A DNA stretch of 47,634 nucleotides, taken from the NCBI GenBank assembly GCA_002794105.1, contig PHFL01000068.1, positions 1-47,634 on the forward strand, in the 5' to 3' direction. The notes beneath the pieces are model-generated. The model was not told the origin of the DNA. It worked only from the letters and a program-made list of their open reading frames with translations, and did no database searches. The position numbers were made by a program, and so were the translations under genes. This document shows positions 31,854 to 42,238 of this stretch, piece by piece (position 1 is the first letter of the stretch; each line of letters starts with the position of its first letter). The stretch comes from Candidatus Thermochlorobacter aerophilus. Lineage in GTDB: Bacteria; Bacteroidota; Chlorobiia; Chlorobiales; Thermochlorobacteraceae.

Positions 31854-31898
31854 GGCGCATCTGAAATGGCAAGTCTGTGTCAGGTGCGCCATTTTTTC
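31854..31898 (+). terminator. Rho-independent terminator after the EF-G-like gene
   Basis: GGCGCATCTGA (31854-31864) pairs with TCAGGTGCGCC (31880-31890), 11 base pairs with one G-U, followed by ATTTTTTC. It lies 34 bases after the stop. The remaining sequence up to hrcA (31899-32136) holds no gene that I can see. Confidence 0.82.
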
Positions 31899-32077
31899 GT
31901 AGACATGTTTTCTTGAAAAAGCAAGTTGTGTATTTGAGAGCAGTTACTAACGTTGTATTTTCGCACTAAACCATGCTGTAGTAGGTTCAGCTCTTGATTC
32001 TGTGCATTTTTGTCACGTTTTTGTCAGTTTTTTTGATATGCTGTGTTGGAATTATACTCTAAGCTGACAAAGTTTCT

Positions 32078-32097
32078 GTATTTAATTATCTAAATAC
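32078..32097. promoter_or_regulatory. Inverted repeat upstream of hrcA, not a CIRCE
   Basis: GTATTTA-ATTATC-TAAATAC has perfect 7-base arms and lies 39 bases before ATG 32137. The 31899-32136 gap is AT-rich and contains TTGTCA and TATACT-like boxes, but their spacing is poor. The expected HrcA target (TTAGCACTC-N9-GAGTGCTAA) was looked for and not found here. The repeat could be an operator for another regulator. Confidence 0.35.
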
Positions 32098-32136
32098 AAA
32101 AACGGCACAGACTTTGAGTATACTTAGGAGTGATTT

Positions 32137-33195
32137 ATGACGCGAGAACTTACTGAACGTGAAAAAGAAGTTCTTGGGTTAATTATCCAGAACTATATTC
32201 TGACCGCCACGCCAGTAGGGTCGCGTTTTCTTTCGAAGCGCTCAGACTTGGGGCTTTCTGATGCCACCATTCGCAATGTGATGGCGGATTTGGAAGAAGA
32301 GGGCTACATTACGCATCCGCATGCTTCAGCCGGTCGCGTGCCTACTGACAAAGGCTATCGGCTGTATGTGAGTTCTATGATGCGTGTGGGCACCTTGTCG
32401 CAAGTCGAGCGCGCTAAAATTGACCAGAATATTGAGCAAATTCTTGCAGTGGCACAAGACTCAGATGACATCTGGCGTGAGTCGTCCAAAATTTTAGGTC
32501 GACTGTCTCGCCAAATTGGCGTGGTGTTGTCACCGAAGCTTTCTCAGGGCATTTTCGAAAAGCTCGAAATTGTCCCGCTGTCATCGAACAAAATCATGGT
32601 CGTCATCTCGATTCAATCGGGATTGATTAAGACCATTGTGCTTGAGGCGCATTGCGATGTGCCACGCTCAAAATTGGATGCATTAGCGCAAACTTTAAAT
32701 GAGCGCCTCTCTGGTCTTACTCTGACGGAGATTCATCACAGTTTTTCTGAACGCGTTGCCGATTGTGCCGACGATACTGGGCTCATTCGTGTCTTTATTG
32801 ATTCTGCAGAACGTCTCTTTGAAAGTCAGCCCGATACTGATCGTCTGCACGTTGCTGGCACGGAGAACATCTTAGCATACCCAGAGTTTGAAAAGCGCGA
32901 AAAACTTCGCGGTATTATTGAACTCATTGAAAATGAAAATGTTATTGTCCATCTCATAGAAGAAGCAGGTTCTGCCGAAAACACAAGTGCTGTTGAAGGT
33001 GTCTCTATTCGCATTGGCGCCGAGAACCAAGACAGCAAGATGAAAGACTGCAGTATCATTACGGCAAAATACACCGTCGGCAATGCTGTCGGTACAGTTG
33101 GTGTAATTGGACCGACACGCATGGACTATAGCAAAATCGTTCGTGTAATCGATTACATGGCTAAGCGCCTGTCGGCGGCATTTAGCCAAACTTGA
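32137..33195 (+). CDS. hrcA: Heat-inducible transcription repressor HrcA
   Basis: 352 residues. The N-terminal winged helix reads LTEREKEVLGLIIQNYILTA, with TPVGSRFLSKRSDLGLSDAT and IRNVMADLEEEGYI as the recognition region, then HPHASAGRVPTDKGYRLYV. The C-terminal part ends in GTVGVIGPTRMDYSKIVRVI, the HrcA signature. It represses chaperone genes by binding CIRCE and is tuned by GroEL. It begins the hrcA-grpE-dnaJ operon; dnaK is not in the window. An AGGAG site lies seven bases before the ATG. Confidence 0.97.
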   Translation: MTRELTEREKEVLGLIIQNYILTATPVGSRFLSKRSDLGLSDATIRNVMADLEEEGYITHPHASAGRVPTDKGYRLYVSSMMRVGTLSQVERAKIDQNIEQILAVAQDSDDIWRESSKILGRLSRQIGVVLSPKLSQGIFEKLEIVPLSSNKIMVVISIQSGLIKTIVLEAHCDVPRSKLDALAQTLNERLSGLTLTEIHHSFSERVADCADDTGLIRVFIDSAERLFESQPDTDRLHVAGTENILAYPEFEKREKLRGIIELIENENVIVHLIEEAGSAENTSAVEGVSIRIGAENQDSKMKDCSIITAKYTVGNAVGTVGVIGPTRMDYSKIVRVIDYMAKRLSAAFSQT

Positions 33196-33265
33196 TTTAG
33201 GTATTGATTTGTTTTTGTTGTCTGTTGGGCAATTTTCTCTAACATTCAAAAACGTTGGAAACGGT

Positions 33266-35133
<1,868 letters not shown>

Positions 35134-35166
35134 CTTTCCTTGGTAAAAGCAGATAATTTGTTTGGT

Positions 35167-35186
35167 AAGCCCTGTCGGGCTTTTTG
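35167..35186 (+). terminator. Rho-independent terminator after dnaJ
   Basis: AAGCCC-TGTC-GGGCTT followed by TTT (a GC-rich 6-base stem with a 4-base loop and T-run). It lies 33 bases after the dnaJ stop. It also falls inside the longest open frame of the next gene, which supports the downstream ATG 35237 as the true start of that gene. Confidence 0.85.
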
Positions 35187-35236
35187 TGCATAGTGCTACA
35201 ACCGGAATTCTTTTAGCAGCTAACCATACCTTTTCT

Positions 35237-35698
35237 ATGATTGCTGTTGGTCTACCAGCACCTGACTTTTCTTTGCCTGACGAAACTGGCAGGATACATT
35301 CGCTTTCCAGCTATCGTGGCAAGAAAGTCATTCTCATTTTCTACCCTGGGGATAACACCCCCGTTTGCACATCGCAGCTTTGCACCTACCGCGATAATTT
35401 CGAGAAATTTCAGTCGCGTGGTATCGTTGTTTTAGGCATTAGCACCGATAGCATGGAATCGCATCAGAGTTTTGCTAGGAAATTCTCATTTCCTTTTCCA
35501 CTTCTTTCCGATAAAGACAAGACTGTGCACAAGCTCTACGATACGCTCGGTTTCTTAGGACTACCACAACGCGCATATGTGGTTATTGATGAGTCGGGAA
35601 AAGTGATTGTCTCCTTTGCAGAAACTTTGCCGATTTTCTTTCGCACGCCTGATGAACTTTTGTCCAAAATTGATGCGGCTAACTCCAGCCAGTCATGA
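35237..35698 (+). CDS. Thioredoxin-dependent peroxiredoxin, Bcp/PrxQ type
   Basis: 153 residues. The peroxidatic Cys44 and resolving Cys49 lie in TPVCTSQLCTYRDNF, the five-residue spacing of atypical 2-Cys PrxQ. IFYPGDNTP and LSDKDKTVHKLYDTLG are family segments. It removes peroxides using thioredoxin. ATG 35237 places the start after the dnaJ terminator. The stop overlaps the next gene (ATGA). A lone TTTTC before the ATG means the ribosome site is weak. Confidence 0.93.
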   Translation: MIAVGLPAPDFSLPDETGRIHSLSSYRGKKVILIFYPGDNTPVCTSQLCTYRDNFEKFQSRGIVVLGISTDSMESHQSFARKFSFPFPLLSDKDKTVHKLYDTLGFLGLPQRAYVVIDESGKVIVSFAETLPIFFRTPDELLSKIDAANSSQS

Positions 35699-36447
35699 TG
35701 CGCCGTGTGCTGTATGCATTTTTCTTCACCCTCACGATTTTTAGCGCTTCTCTAAGTGCACAACCTGCTTCATTTGAGCGGCAGCTTGATTCCCTTCGCC
35801 AGCTCGTCTATCACACCCAGCATGACTCCCTAAAATTTTTGCTTCACCTTGCACTTGCTGAGCTGCACTTTTTTCACTCTTTCAAGCATCATGACGATGC
35901 CAACTTTCGTCAAGCCGAGTTAAATGCTGCTCTGGATTTGCTCAGCGCAGCACATCAGTTTCGCAAGACATCTACTTCTCGCGCCATTGAATGCGCCGTG
36001 CTCTTAGAGCGTGCTCAGTTTCAGTCGCGTCAGGATGCGCTTCTAACGCTTGACATGTGCCAAAAAGAACTGGCTGATATTCTTAGAGATGACCCCCTGA
36101 ATTCTGCCGCATTGGCTACCTATGGGGCATTGGGCGTGGAACTGGCTAAAATCCCAGCAGTATATCGCCTCTTAGCTCAGTGGTTTTATAGACCGATTCC
36201 TACCCATCCTTCTCTTAATCAAGCCTTGCTTTATCTTCTGCAAGCTCAACTTTTGGGCAAATATCGTGTCTTCATCCTTTGGAAGCTTGGCGAAGCGTAT
36301 GTGCAGGTTCGTAATGCTCGCGATGTAGTTAATTCCCTCCGTGCTTGTCTTGACGCTCCAGAAGAGCATCCTTATTTTGATGCGTACTGCAAATCACGTG
36401 CACGCATGCTTCTGGAGCAGTATCTTTCCACTCGTCAGTCTCGATAA
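35695..36447 (+). CDS. Exported helical (TPR-like) protein, unknown function
   Basis: 250 residues. A signal peptide (RRVLYAFFFTLTIFSASLSAQ) precedes a helical repeat domain: LAELHFFHSFKHHDDANFRQ, ALDLLSAAHQFRK, CQKELADILRDDPLNSAAL and ILWKLGEAYVQVRNARDVV have TPR-like spacing of small and bulky residues. No enzyme motif is visible. The start overlaps the Bcp stop by ATGA, so expression is probably coupled. It is likely a periplasmic protein-interaction factor; the family is not recognised. Confidence 0.72.
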   Translation: MMRRVLYAFFFTLTIFSASLSAQPASFERQLDSLRQLVYHTQHDSLKFLLHLALAELHFFHSFKHHDDANFRQAELNAALDLLSAAHQFRKTSTSRAIECAVLLERAQFQSRQDALLTLDMCQKELADILRDDPLNSAALATYGALGVELAKIPAVYRLLAQWFYRPIPTHPSLNQALLYLLQAQLLGKYRVFILWKLGEAYVQVRNARDVVNSLRACLDAPEEHPYFDAYCKSRARMLLEQYLSTRQSR

Positions 36448-36466
36448 GTGCAAATTTGGTCTTTAT

Positions 36467-37447
36467 ATGCCTGTATCCCAAACCCCAGTTCGTTTTTCAG
36501 CACGTTGGATTTTTCTGCTTGATTATGTGTTTATTTTGCGCCCAACTCACTTTTTTCCACTTTGGGCGACTTTTTTCTCCGGCTATGTAACAGCCAGTCA
36601 GAGCGCGCTATTTTCCATTTCGCCGTTTCCTTTTCTTGCATGGCTTGCTGCTACACTTGCTGCTGGACATGTTTATCTTTTCAACCAACTTGCTGATGTT
36701 GAAAGCGATAAAATCAATAACAAGCTATTCATCTTAGCTGATGGGCGGGTTGCGCTTCCTATCATTTGGATAGAAGGTGGTGTGCTTGTTTTTCTTTCGC
36801 TTGGTCTGTCTTGGCTTGTGTCGTTAGAATTTTTCCTTGCCATAATTTTTGCCAGCACGCTTGGTCTATCCTACACTTTTTTGGGTATTATGAATCGCCC
36901 TATTCCGTCTCTGGTTGCCAATAGCCTCGGTGGCAGTGCAGCCTTTATAGCGGGAGCTTACGCTGTCGACACCAGCATCTTAGCTGCTCATAGCATTTCA
37001 TTTTGGCATCTGATATTTTGGTCACTGCCTCATACTTTTGCTTATGCTGCCGTCTCTGCACTAGTTACCTTGCCCGATATGCCCGGTGATGCACAGTGTG
37101 GCAAGCAAACTATTGCACTTGCTTATGGGGTTCAAAGCACTTTACAAATTGCGCTTTTCTCGGATGTTCTTGCTTTGCTTTTCTCTCTTCTGACAATGAA
37201 CTGGCACTGCATCTTTACGATTGGCTTAACTGCGTTGATTTCACTACCGCTTTTCTGGCACACTGCTCGGCGTGGGGCGTGCGCCAAAATCTTTGTACCT
37301 GTTAAGTATTCTATGCTAGTGCTGACCGTTTCCGTCTCTCTTTTCTTTCCACCACTGCTTTTGCTAGCTGCACTCAACTTTCTTGCCTGTCGCGCCTACT
37401 ACCGCACTCGCTTTGGCGTAGATTACCCTAACCTTCAGCCTGCTTAA
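36467..37447 (+). CDS. UbiA-superfamily membrane prenyltransferase
   Basis: 326 residues with eight or nine transmembrane helices. The two aspartate-rich motifs are NQLADVESD (Asn73, Asp77, Asp81) and LPDMPGDAQCGKQT (Asp204, Asp208), which bind Mg-prenyl diphosphate. The GLSYTFLGIMNRPIPSL segment is typical of the Bacteroidota/Chlorobi subgroup. UbiA enzymes attach prenyl chains to quinone precursors, haem or chlorophyll rings. No menaquinone or pigment genes flank it, so the acceptor cannot be named. ATG 36467 lies 19 bases after the previous stop; longer frames overlap that gene. Confidence 0.87.
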   Translation: MPVSQTPVRFSARWIFLLDYVFILRPTHFFPLWATFFSGYVTASQSALFSISPFPFLAWLAATLAAGHVYLFNQLADVESDKINNKLFILADGRVALPIIWIEGGVLVFLSLGLSWLVSLEFFLAIIFASTLGLSYTFLGIMNRPIPSLVANSLGGSAAFIAGAYAVDTSILAAHSISFWHLIFWSLPHTFAYAAVSALVTLPDMPGDAQCGKQTIALAYGVQSTLQIALFSDVLALLFSLLTMNWHCIFTIGLTALISLPLFWHTARRGACAKIFVPVKYSMLVLTVSVSLFFPPLLLLAALNFLACRAYYRTRFGVDYPNLQPA

Positions 37448-37731
37448 GTTCCCGCATAGCTGTTTGGGGCAATAGTGGTTAAATTTTTCCTCCCTAACAC
37501 TGGCTTGCGGTAAACTTTCTTCACTTTGCGGTTTTGTCATCACCCAATGTCTTTATTACAGCGCCCATTAACACAACCCTTTCCTTTGCTTAAACTTCGG
37601 CACAGATTTTGCTGCTCTAAGCATTGGTATTGATTGTAGCTATGCAAGTTGAGAAATTGAGAGAAAATTCTCATTATACAGACTACTATGTTTTAACCAG
37701 TTGGGGCTCGAAACCTTAAGCGACCTTGATT
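37448..37731. other. Gene-free gap before the PAS kinase
   Basis: 284 bases. I see no tRNA, repeat or strong terminator. A small inverted repeat, GAGAAATTGAGAGAAAATTCTC (two overlapping arms), lies near 37651-37672. The region must hold the promoter for the kinase gene. Confidence 0.4.
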
Positions 37732-39321
37732 ATGATTGACTACAAGAAAATCAAAAAATCGTTGAAGAAGGCGCTCAAAGCTATTGAGCAGATGGAAATG
37801 CTCGATATTTTGATGCGCGCTCAGGCTGCAGGACATCTGCCACCTAATACTTTCCAACTTTTTTCACAGGAGTTTGCTAAAGTCAGTCAGTCGCTCAATC
37901 AGGCGACGCATAGTGCTACACTGCCTTCCTCTTCAGCTGCTCCCAGTGAAAATGCTCTGCCACCCATGAGCTATCAAGAGTGGCTAAAAAAACTTGCTGA
38001 CCGTCAGAGCACTTCACCATCTGTTGCGCCTGCTCCATCGCCGCTTTCTACAGCTGGCGCCGACGAAGCTTTGCGACAAAGCGAACAACGCTTACGCACC
38101 ATTATTGACTCTACTCCGTTAGGTATCGTCATTACTAATGAAGATGGCATCATTGAGTATGCTAATCAAGCTTACTGCGACATTTATGGATACACGGCGC
38201 AGGAAATGATTGGCAAGCCTTTCACGATAGTCGTGCCCCCAGAGAAAAAAGACTTCTGGATGGACTTACACCGCAAGTATCTTGATGGCTACAAAGAAAT
38301 CCGTGGTGAGTGGGAAGTTCGTCATAAAAGCGGTCGCCCAATTTACATTCTTGCTGATGCAGCGCGTATTATCGGTACTGATGGTAAGCGTAAGAAAGTT
38401 ACTTTCGTGAGCGACATTACGGAGATGATTAAGCTCAAAGAAGAGGCGCGTCAATCGGAATTGCAATTGCTACAAGCCGAAAAGATGTCATCGCTGGGTC
38501 AAATGGTAGCGGGCTTAGCACATGAAATGAACACGCCTCTGGGATTTGTGCGTAACAATCTTGAGCTTTTGGAAAGTAAGCACCTCGAAATACGCGAATT
38601 GCTCAATGCTTATGATAAGCTACGCACACAAATTATGTACGGCACCCCTAATGATGTTGCCATGATGCTTGCTCAAATTGACCAACTCTCCCAGAAAGTA
38701 AAGAATCGTGTCTATGAGCAAGCTCCATCACTCTACCGTAATTCTATCGAGGGTATTGACCGTATTCAAGACCTTATCCTTAATCTTAAGAATTTCTCAC
38801 GTCTCGATGAAGCCAGCTTTAAGCCAACGAATGTTAATGAAAGCATAGAATCGACGCTTAAAATCGCCAATCATCTCTTCAAAGGTGGCATTCAAGTTAT
38901 CAAAGAGTTTAGCCCGTTGCCTGATATTATGGCATATCCTGCACAACTCAATCAAGTGTTTTTGAATCTGATTACGAATGCTGTTCAAGCTGTAGATGAA
39001 CGCAACGGACGCATTGTAATTCGTACCATGCAGCAAGGAGATAACGTTGTTATTAAGATCGCTGACAATGGAAAAGGCATTCCGCCAGAACATCTTAAGC
39101 GCATTTTTGAGCCATTCTTTACTACAAAAGATGTTGGACAAGGTACGGGCTTAGGTCTTTCAATCGCCTACAGAATTATTGAGAAACATAAAGGCAAGAT
39201 TGATGTGCAAAGCCAAGTCGGTAAAGGTACCGAGTTTACGATTCAGTTGCCAATTAATCCCATGCAGACAACTGCAAAGAGCACCAGTTCACCTTTTGTA
39301 GAGTCACCTTTTTTGGAGTAA
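37732..39321 (+). CDS. Soluble PAS-domain histidine kinase
   Basis: 529 residues, no membrane helix. After a helical start and a Ser/Pro/Ala-rich linker (about 65-115), a PAS domain runs from LRTIIDSTPLGIVITNEDG to FVSDITEMIKLKEEA. The HisKA region has SSLGQMVAGLAHEMNTPLGF (His264). The ATPase domain has FLNLITNAVQAV (N-box), IADNGKGIPPEHLKRIFEPF (G1/F) and GQGTGLGLSIAYRI (G2). It is most like the NtrB/ZraS-type kinases. The response regulator gene follows after 54 bases with a hairpin between. The PAS ligand is unknown. ATG 37732 is preferred to a TTG two codons before. Confidence 0.93.
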   Translation: MIDYKKIKKSLKKALKAIEQMEMLDILMRAQAAGHLPPNTFQLFSQEFAKVSQSLNQATHSATLPSSSAAPSENALPPMSYQEWLKKLADRQSTSPSVAPAPSPLSTAGADEALRQSEQRLRTIIDSTPLGIVITNEDGIIEYANQAYCDIYGYTAQEMIGKPFTIVVPPEKKDFWMDLHRKYLDGYKEIRGEWEVRHKSGRPIYILADAARIIGTDGKRKKVTFVSDITEMIKLKEEARQSELQLLQAEKMSSLGQMVAGLAHEMNTPLGFVRNNLELLESKHLEIRELLNAYDKLRTQIMYGTPNDVAMMLAQIDQLSQKVKNRVYEQAPSLYRNSIEGIDRIQDLILNLKNFSRLDEASFKPTNVNESIESTLKIANHLFKGGIQVIKEFSPLPDIMAYPAQLNQVFLNLITNAVQAVDERNGRIVIRTMQQGDNVVIKIADNGKGIPPEHLKRIFEPFFTTKDVGQGTGLGLSIAYRIIEKHKGKIDVQSQVGKGTEFTIQLPINPMQTTAKSTSSPFVESPFLE

Positions 39322-39329
39322 CAGATGTT

Positions 39330-39350
39330 GGGCTAAATTTTAGCCCTTTT
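39330..39350 (+). terminator. Terminator-like hairpin between kinase and response regulator
   Basis: GGGCTAA-ATT-TTAGCCC followed by TTTT: a perfect seven-base stem. It lies eight bases after the kinase stop and 25 before the regulator start. It could be a leaky terminator that sets kinase above regulator, or the reverse if the regulator has its own promoter. Confidence 0.7.
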
Positions 39351-39375
39351 ATCAACACAAAAATTTAGTTTTAAA

Positions 39376-40326
39376 ATGTCCGCTCACCAGCTTCTCCTCG
39401 TTGATGATGAACCTATGATTCTGCAATCTTTGTCCTTGCTATTTGAAGAAGAATACATTGTCCACACTGCCACTAATGGTCAGCAAGGACTAAGGATTTT
39501 GAAAGAACACCCTATCTCTGTTATCATCGCTGACCAGCGGATGCCGAAGATGACAGGAATTGAATTTTTACGCCAAGCTAAAGAAATTGCCCCTGATGCT
39601 ATGCGGATTTTGATGACTGGCTACGCTGACTTAGAGGCTATCATTGACTCTGTTAATGTCGGTGAAGTGTTCCGCTATGTTAACAAACCTTGGCAAGCCG
39701 AGAAATTAAGAGAAACAGTTCGTTTCGCATGCAATGTTGCTCAGCAGCGTCGTCTGATTAGAAAAGAAAAACCTGTCGTTCCTGATACCACACTTCCGCT
39801 TAGCCTTTCTTCTGTCGAATTTCATAAATCAGAGTTTGAACTCTTATTTGTTGATAGTAATTTTTCCCATCTGAAGTCGTTTAAGGAGTTTTTTGAGCCG
39901 AAATACACCTGCCACATTAGCAACTCTCCCGATGAAGCTCTTAGTATTCTTCGCCGTTTCCCAGTTGCTGTGCTTGTCAGCGAAGCTAATTTAGGTAATA
40001 TTGATGGCGCAGATTTTCTTATTGCAGCTAAGGCTGTTCAACCAGAAGTCGTTACGATATTGATGACCTCTATCAAAGATTATAAAGTGGCAGTTCGTCT
40101 TATTAACGAAGGGCAGATATACCGGTACTTGGTTAAGCCTTTCTCACGAGAATCCTTGCGCCTAACAATTGAATCAGCAGTTATTCACTACAAGTTTCAT
40201 CGGGAACAGCTTTCATCGAGTATTGCGTCAGCTTCGAAATCTACATTTTCAGTGCCTCATACCAATAGCCTTCCAGAAATTCTTGCATCATTACGCCAGC
40301 ACTTTGCAACAAGACCGATATACTGA
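39376..40326 (+). CDS. Response regulator with one active and one degenerate receiver domain
   Basis: 316 residues. Receiver 1 (about 4-125): LLLVDDEPMIL acidic pair, phospho-acceptor Asp53 in IIADQRMPKMTG, conserved Thr in ILMTGYAD and Lys in FRYVNKPWQ. Receiver 2 (about 150-275): LLFVDSNFSHL, with Glu203 in LVSEANLGNIDG where the Asp should be, but Thr/Ser and Lys kept (ILMTSIKDY, IYRYLVKPFS). A Glu at this place can mimic the phosphorylated state. There is no DNA-binding or enzyme output domain; the C-terminal 35 residues are Ser-rich. It is the likely partner of the PAS kinase just upstream. Confidence 0.9.
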   Translation: MSAHQLLLVDDEPMILQSLSLLFEEEYIVHTATNGQQGLRILKEHPISVIIADQRMPKMTGIEFLRQAKEIAPDAMRILMTGYADLEAIIDSVNVGEVFRYVNKPWQAEKLRETVRFACNVAQQRRLIRKEKPVVPDTTLPLSLSSVEFHKSEFELLFVDSNFSHLKSFKEFFEPKYTCHISNSPDEALSILRRFPVAVLVSEANLGNIDGADFLIAAKAVQPEVVTILMTSIKDYKVAVRLINEGQIYRYLVKPFSRESLRLTIESAVIHYKFHREQLSSSIASASKSTFSVPHTNSLPEILASLRQHFATRPIY

Positions 40327-40369
40327 TTTTTGCTCTATCAAATGTTACATTAGCGTCACATTTTTCACG

Positions 40370-40392
40370 GCAAGAGCTCCCAGACCTCTTGC
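40370..40392. terminator. Weak hairpin between the convergent regulator and malG-like genes
   Basis: GCAAGAG-CTCCCAGAC-CTCTTGC: perfect seven-base arms with a nine-base loop, 43 bases after the regulator stop and 16 bases from the minus-strand permease stop. Only a weak T/A tail follows on either strand. Confidence 0.4.
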
Positions 40393-40407
40393 TCTTGATT
40401 CGTTGAT

Positions 40408-41256
40408 TTATTCCTTTACACTTCCTAGTGTTAAGCCGCTGACAAGATAACGAGAAAGGGCAACAAATAAAATCACCACAGGGATACTCACAACAATTGC
40501 ACCTGCGGAATAAAGTCCCCATGCCACTTCTAGGTCGCTTTGAAATGCCTTTAAGCCCATCGGCAGCGTGAAGAGTGCAGGGTCTTGGATTAATACGGCG
40601 GCTACCAAGTATTCGCTCCATGCTGACATGAACGAAAAGAGTGCAGTAATTACCAGTGCAGGTTGCGCTAACGGGAAGATGATTTTCCAGAAGGCTTGAA
40701 TTTCTGTGCATCCATCAATGCGCGCCGCTTCTTCTAGACTACGTGGGATAGTGTCGTAAAACCCTTTCATCTGCCAGACGCAAAATGGCAGCGCAGTGGC
40801 TGAATACGCTACAATCAATCCTGAATAGGAATCATAAATTCCCAGTTTAATTAGCATAATAAATAGTGGCAGCAGCAGCATCGTTACAGGGAACATTTGC
40901 GTAGCAATCAATAAAATCATTGCAGGGTCTCGACCGACAAATTTGTAGCGACTAAAAGCATAGCCTGCAGTGGAAGCCAATCCAACTGAAACTATTGTTA
41001 CCACCAGTGATACCAAAACGCTATTAAGTATCCATTTCAGAAAAGGATGCTTTGCAAAAATATCAATATAATTTTGAAAGGTTACATTTTTTGGAATAAG
41101 TTCAAAATTTGATGAAAATAGATTATTTCCTGGACGTAAGGAAATCTTAAAAACCTCCAAAATCGGAAAGAGTGCAAATAGGCTGAACAGTATCAATATG
41201 ATGTAAATGCCTACTTTTTGCAGTGCATTGACATCACGTGGATTTTTTGCTGACAT
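40408..41256 (-). CDS. Carbohydrate ABC transporter permease, MalG-like
   Basis: 282 residues, six membrane helices. The ATPase-docking EAA loop is SLEEAARIDGCTEIQAFWKI. The end, LVSGLTLGSVKE, is the MalG-type C-terminus. It is the second of two permeases for a binding-protein-dependent sugar importer. It lies 29 bases after the malF-like gene in one operon. The ATPase (MalK/MsmK type) is missing, so a shared one elsewhere must serve it. The operon is more AT-rich than flanking genes, which may mean transfer. Confidence 0.93.
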   Translation of the reverse strand: MSAKNPRDVNALQKVGIYIILILFSLFALFPILEVFKISLRPGNNLFSSNFELIPKNVTFQNYIDIFAKHPFLKWILNSVLVSLVVTIVSVGLASTAGYAFSRYKFVGRDPAMILLIATQMFPVTMLLLPLFIMLIKLGIYDSYSGLIVAYSATALPFCVWQMKGFYDTIPRSLEEAARIDGCTEIQAFWKIIFPLAQPALVITALFSFMSAWSEYLVAAVLIQDPALFTLPMGLKAFQSDLEVAWGLYSAGAIVVSIPVVILFVALSRYLVSGLTLGSVKE

Positions 41257-41285
41257 ATCTTACCTTTCTTTTAATTTTGAGGAAA

Positions 41286-42236
41286 TTAATAGATACTCTG
41301 GGTCGCTTTTGTTTTCTTAATGAAATTCCAACTAAACACTAGTAGCATTAAGAAGATAATCATTGAAAAAGCTGCTGCATAACCAATACGAAAGTAATTT
41401 AATCCTACCTTATACACCCAACTCACTAAAATATGAGTTTGGTCTGATGGCTCACCGCCGTTGCTGACAAGCCATACCACATTGAAATTATTAAATGTCC
41501 AAATTGTTCCTAGCGTTATAGCAGGAATCATTACAGGTTTTAGGAGTGGAATGGTAATGTAACGCAATTTGTCATACCAGCTTGCCCCATCAATTTCTGC
41601 CGCTTCATACAATGCATCTGGAATTGACTGCAAACCGCCTAATGCCACAATCATCATAAATGGAAATCCGAGCCAAATGTTTGTAATTAAGCATGCCATA
41701 AAAGCACCCCATTCCGTGCTTAGCCATTGCACACGCTCAATTCCGAGCAATGCTAACACTTGATTAACAGCCCCGTATTCTGAGTTAAATAATCCTCTCC
41801 AGTTTAATGCTGTGATATATTGCGGCACAGCCCACGGTAGAATTAAAATAACTCGAAAAAAATTCTTTGCCTTGATATTCTTATTAAGCAAAATCGCAAG
41901 AAACACACCTATTGTTACATGAAAAAAGACATTCGTTACTGTCCAAAGCACTGTCTTAAACAAAAACCAGAAAAACTTTGGATCTGTCAGCACATTAACA
42001 TAATTTCTTATTCCTTTAAACTTCCAGTCTCGAAAATGCTCAAGATTCATGTTGCTAAAGCTGATTATCACATTGTAAATAAATGGGTATAATACCACCA
42101 TTGCCATCACTAAAAGAGCTGGAAGTGCATATAAATATGGCACGGCATTAAGTTTTTTTCTGACCGGCTTCGGCCCTTTTCCATCCGAAGCTATTTTAGC
42201 ACCTTCTATTTTTTCAGTATCAATAGCTACTTGCAT
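41286..42236 (-). CDS. Carbohydrate ABC transporter permease, MalF-like
   Basis: 316 residues, six membrane helices. The N-terminal 30 residues are cytosolic and charged. PYLYALPALLVMAMVVLYPF is helix 1, and ALYEAAEIDGASWYDKLRYI is the EAA docking loop. It pairs with the malG-like protein to form the sugar pore. The start is two bases after the binding-protein stop, with an AAAGAG site. Substrate unknown; maltose or another oligosaccharide is likely from the family. Confidence 0.93.
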   Translation of the reverse strand: MQVAIDTEKIEGAKIASDGKGPKPVRKKLNAVPYLYALPALLVMAMVVLYPFIYNVIISFSNMNLEHFRDWKFKGIRNYVNVLTDPKFFWFLFKTVLWTVTNVFFHVTIGVFLAILLNKNIKAKNFFRVILILPWAVPQYITALNWRGLFNSEYGAVNQVLALLGIERVQWLSTEWGAFMACLITNIWLGFPFMMIVALGGLQSIPDALYEAAEIDGASWYDKLRYITIPLLKPVMIPAITLGTIWTFNNFNVVWLVSNGGEPSDQTHILVSWVYKVGLNYFRIGYAAAFSMIIFLMLLVFSWNFIKKTKATQSIY

Positions 42237-42238
42237 AA

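Noticed and set aside
32000..32136. CIRCE operator before hrcA
   Set aside because: No TTAGCACTC/GAGTGCTAA arms are present, even allowing a few mismatches by eye.
36467..37447. Naming the UbiA-family gene as a chlorophyll synthase (bchG/bchK)
   Set aside because: No pigment genes flank it and the motifs are generic to the superfamily.
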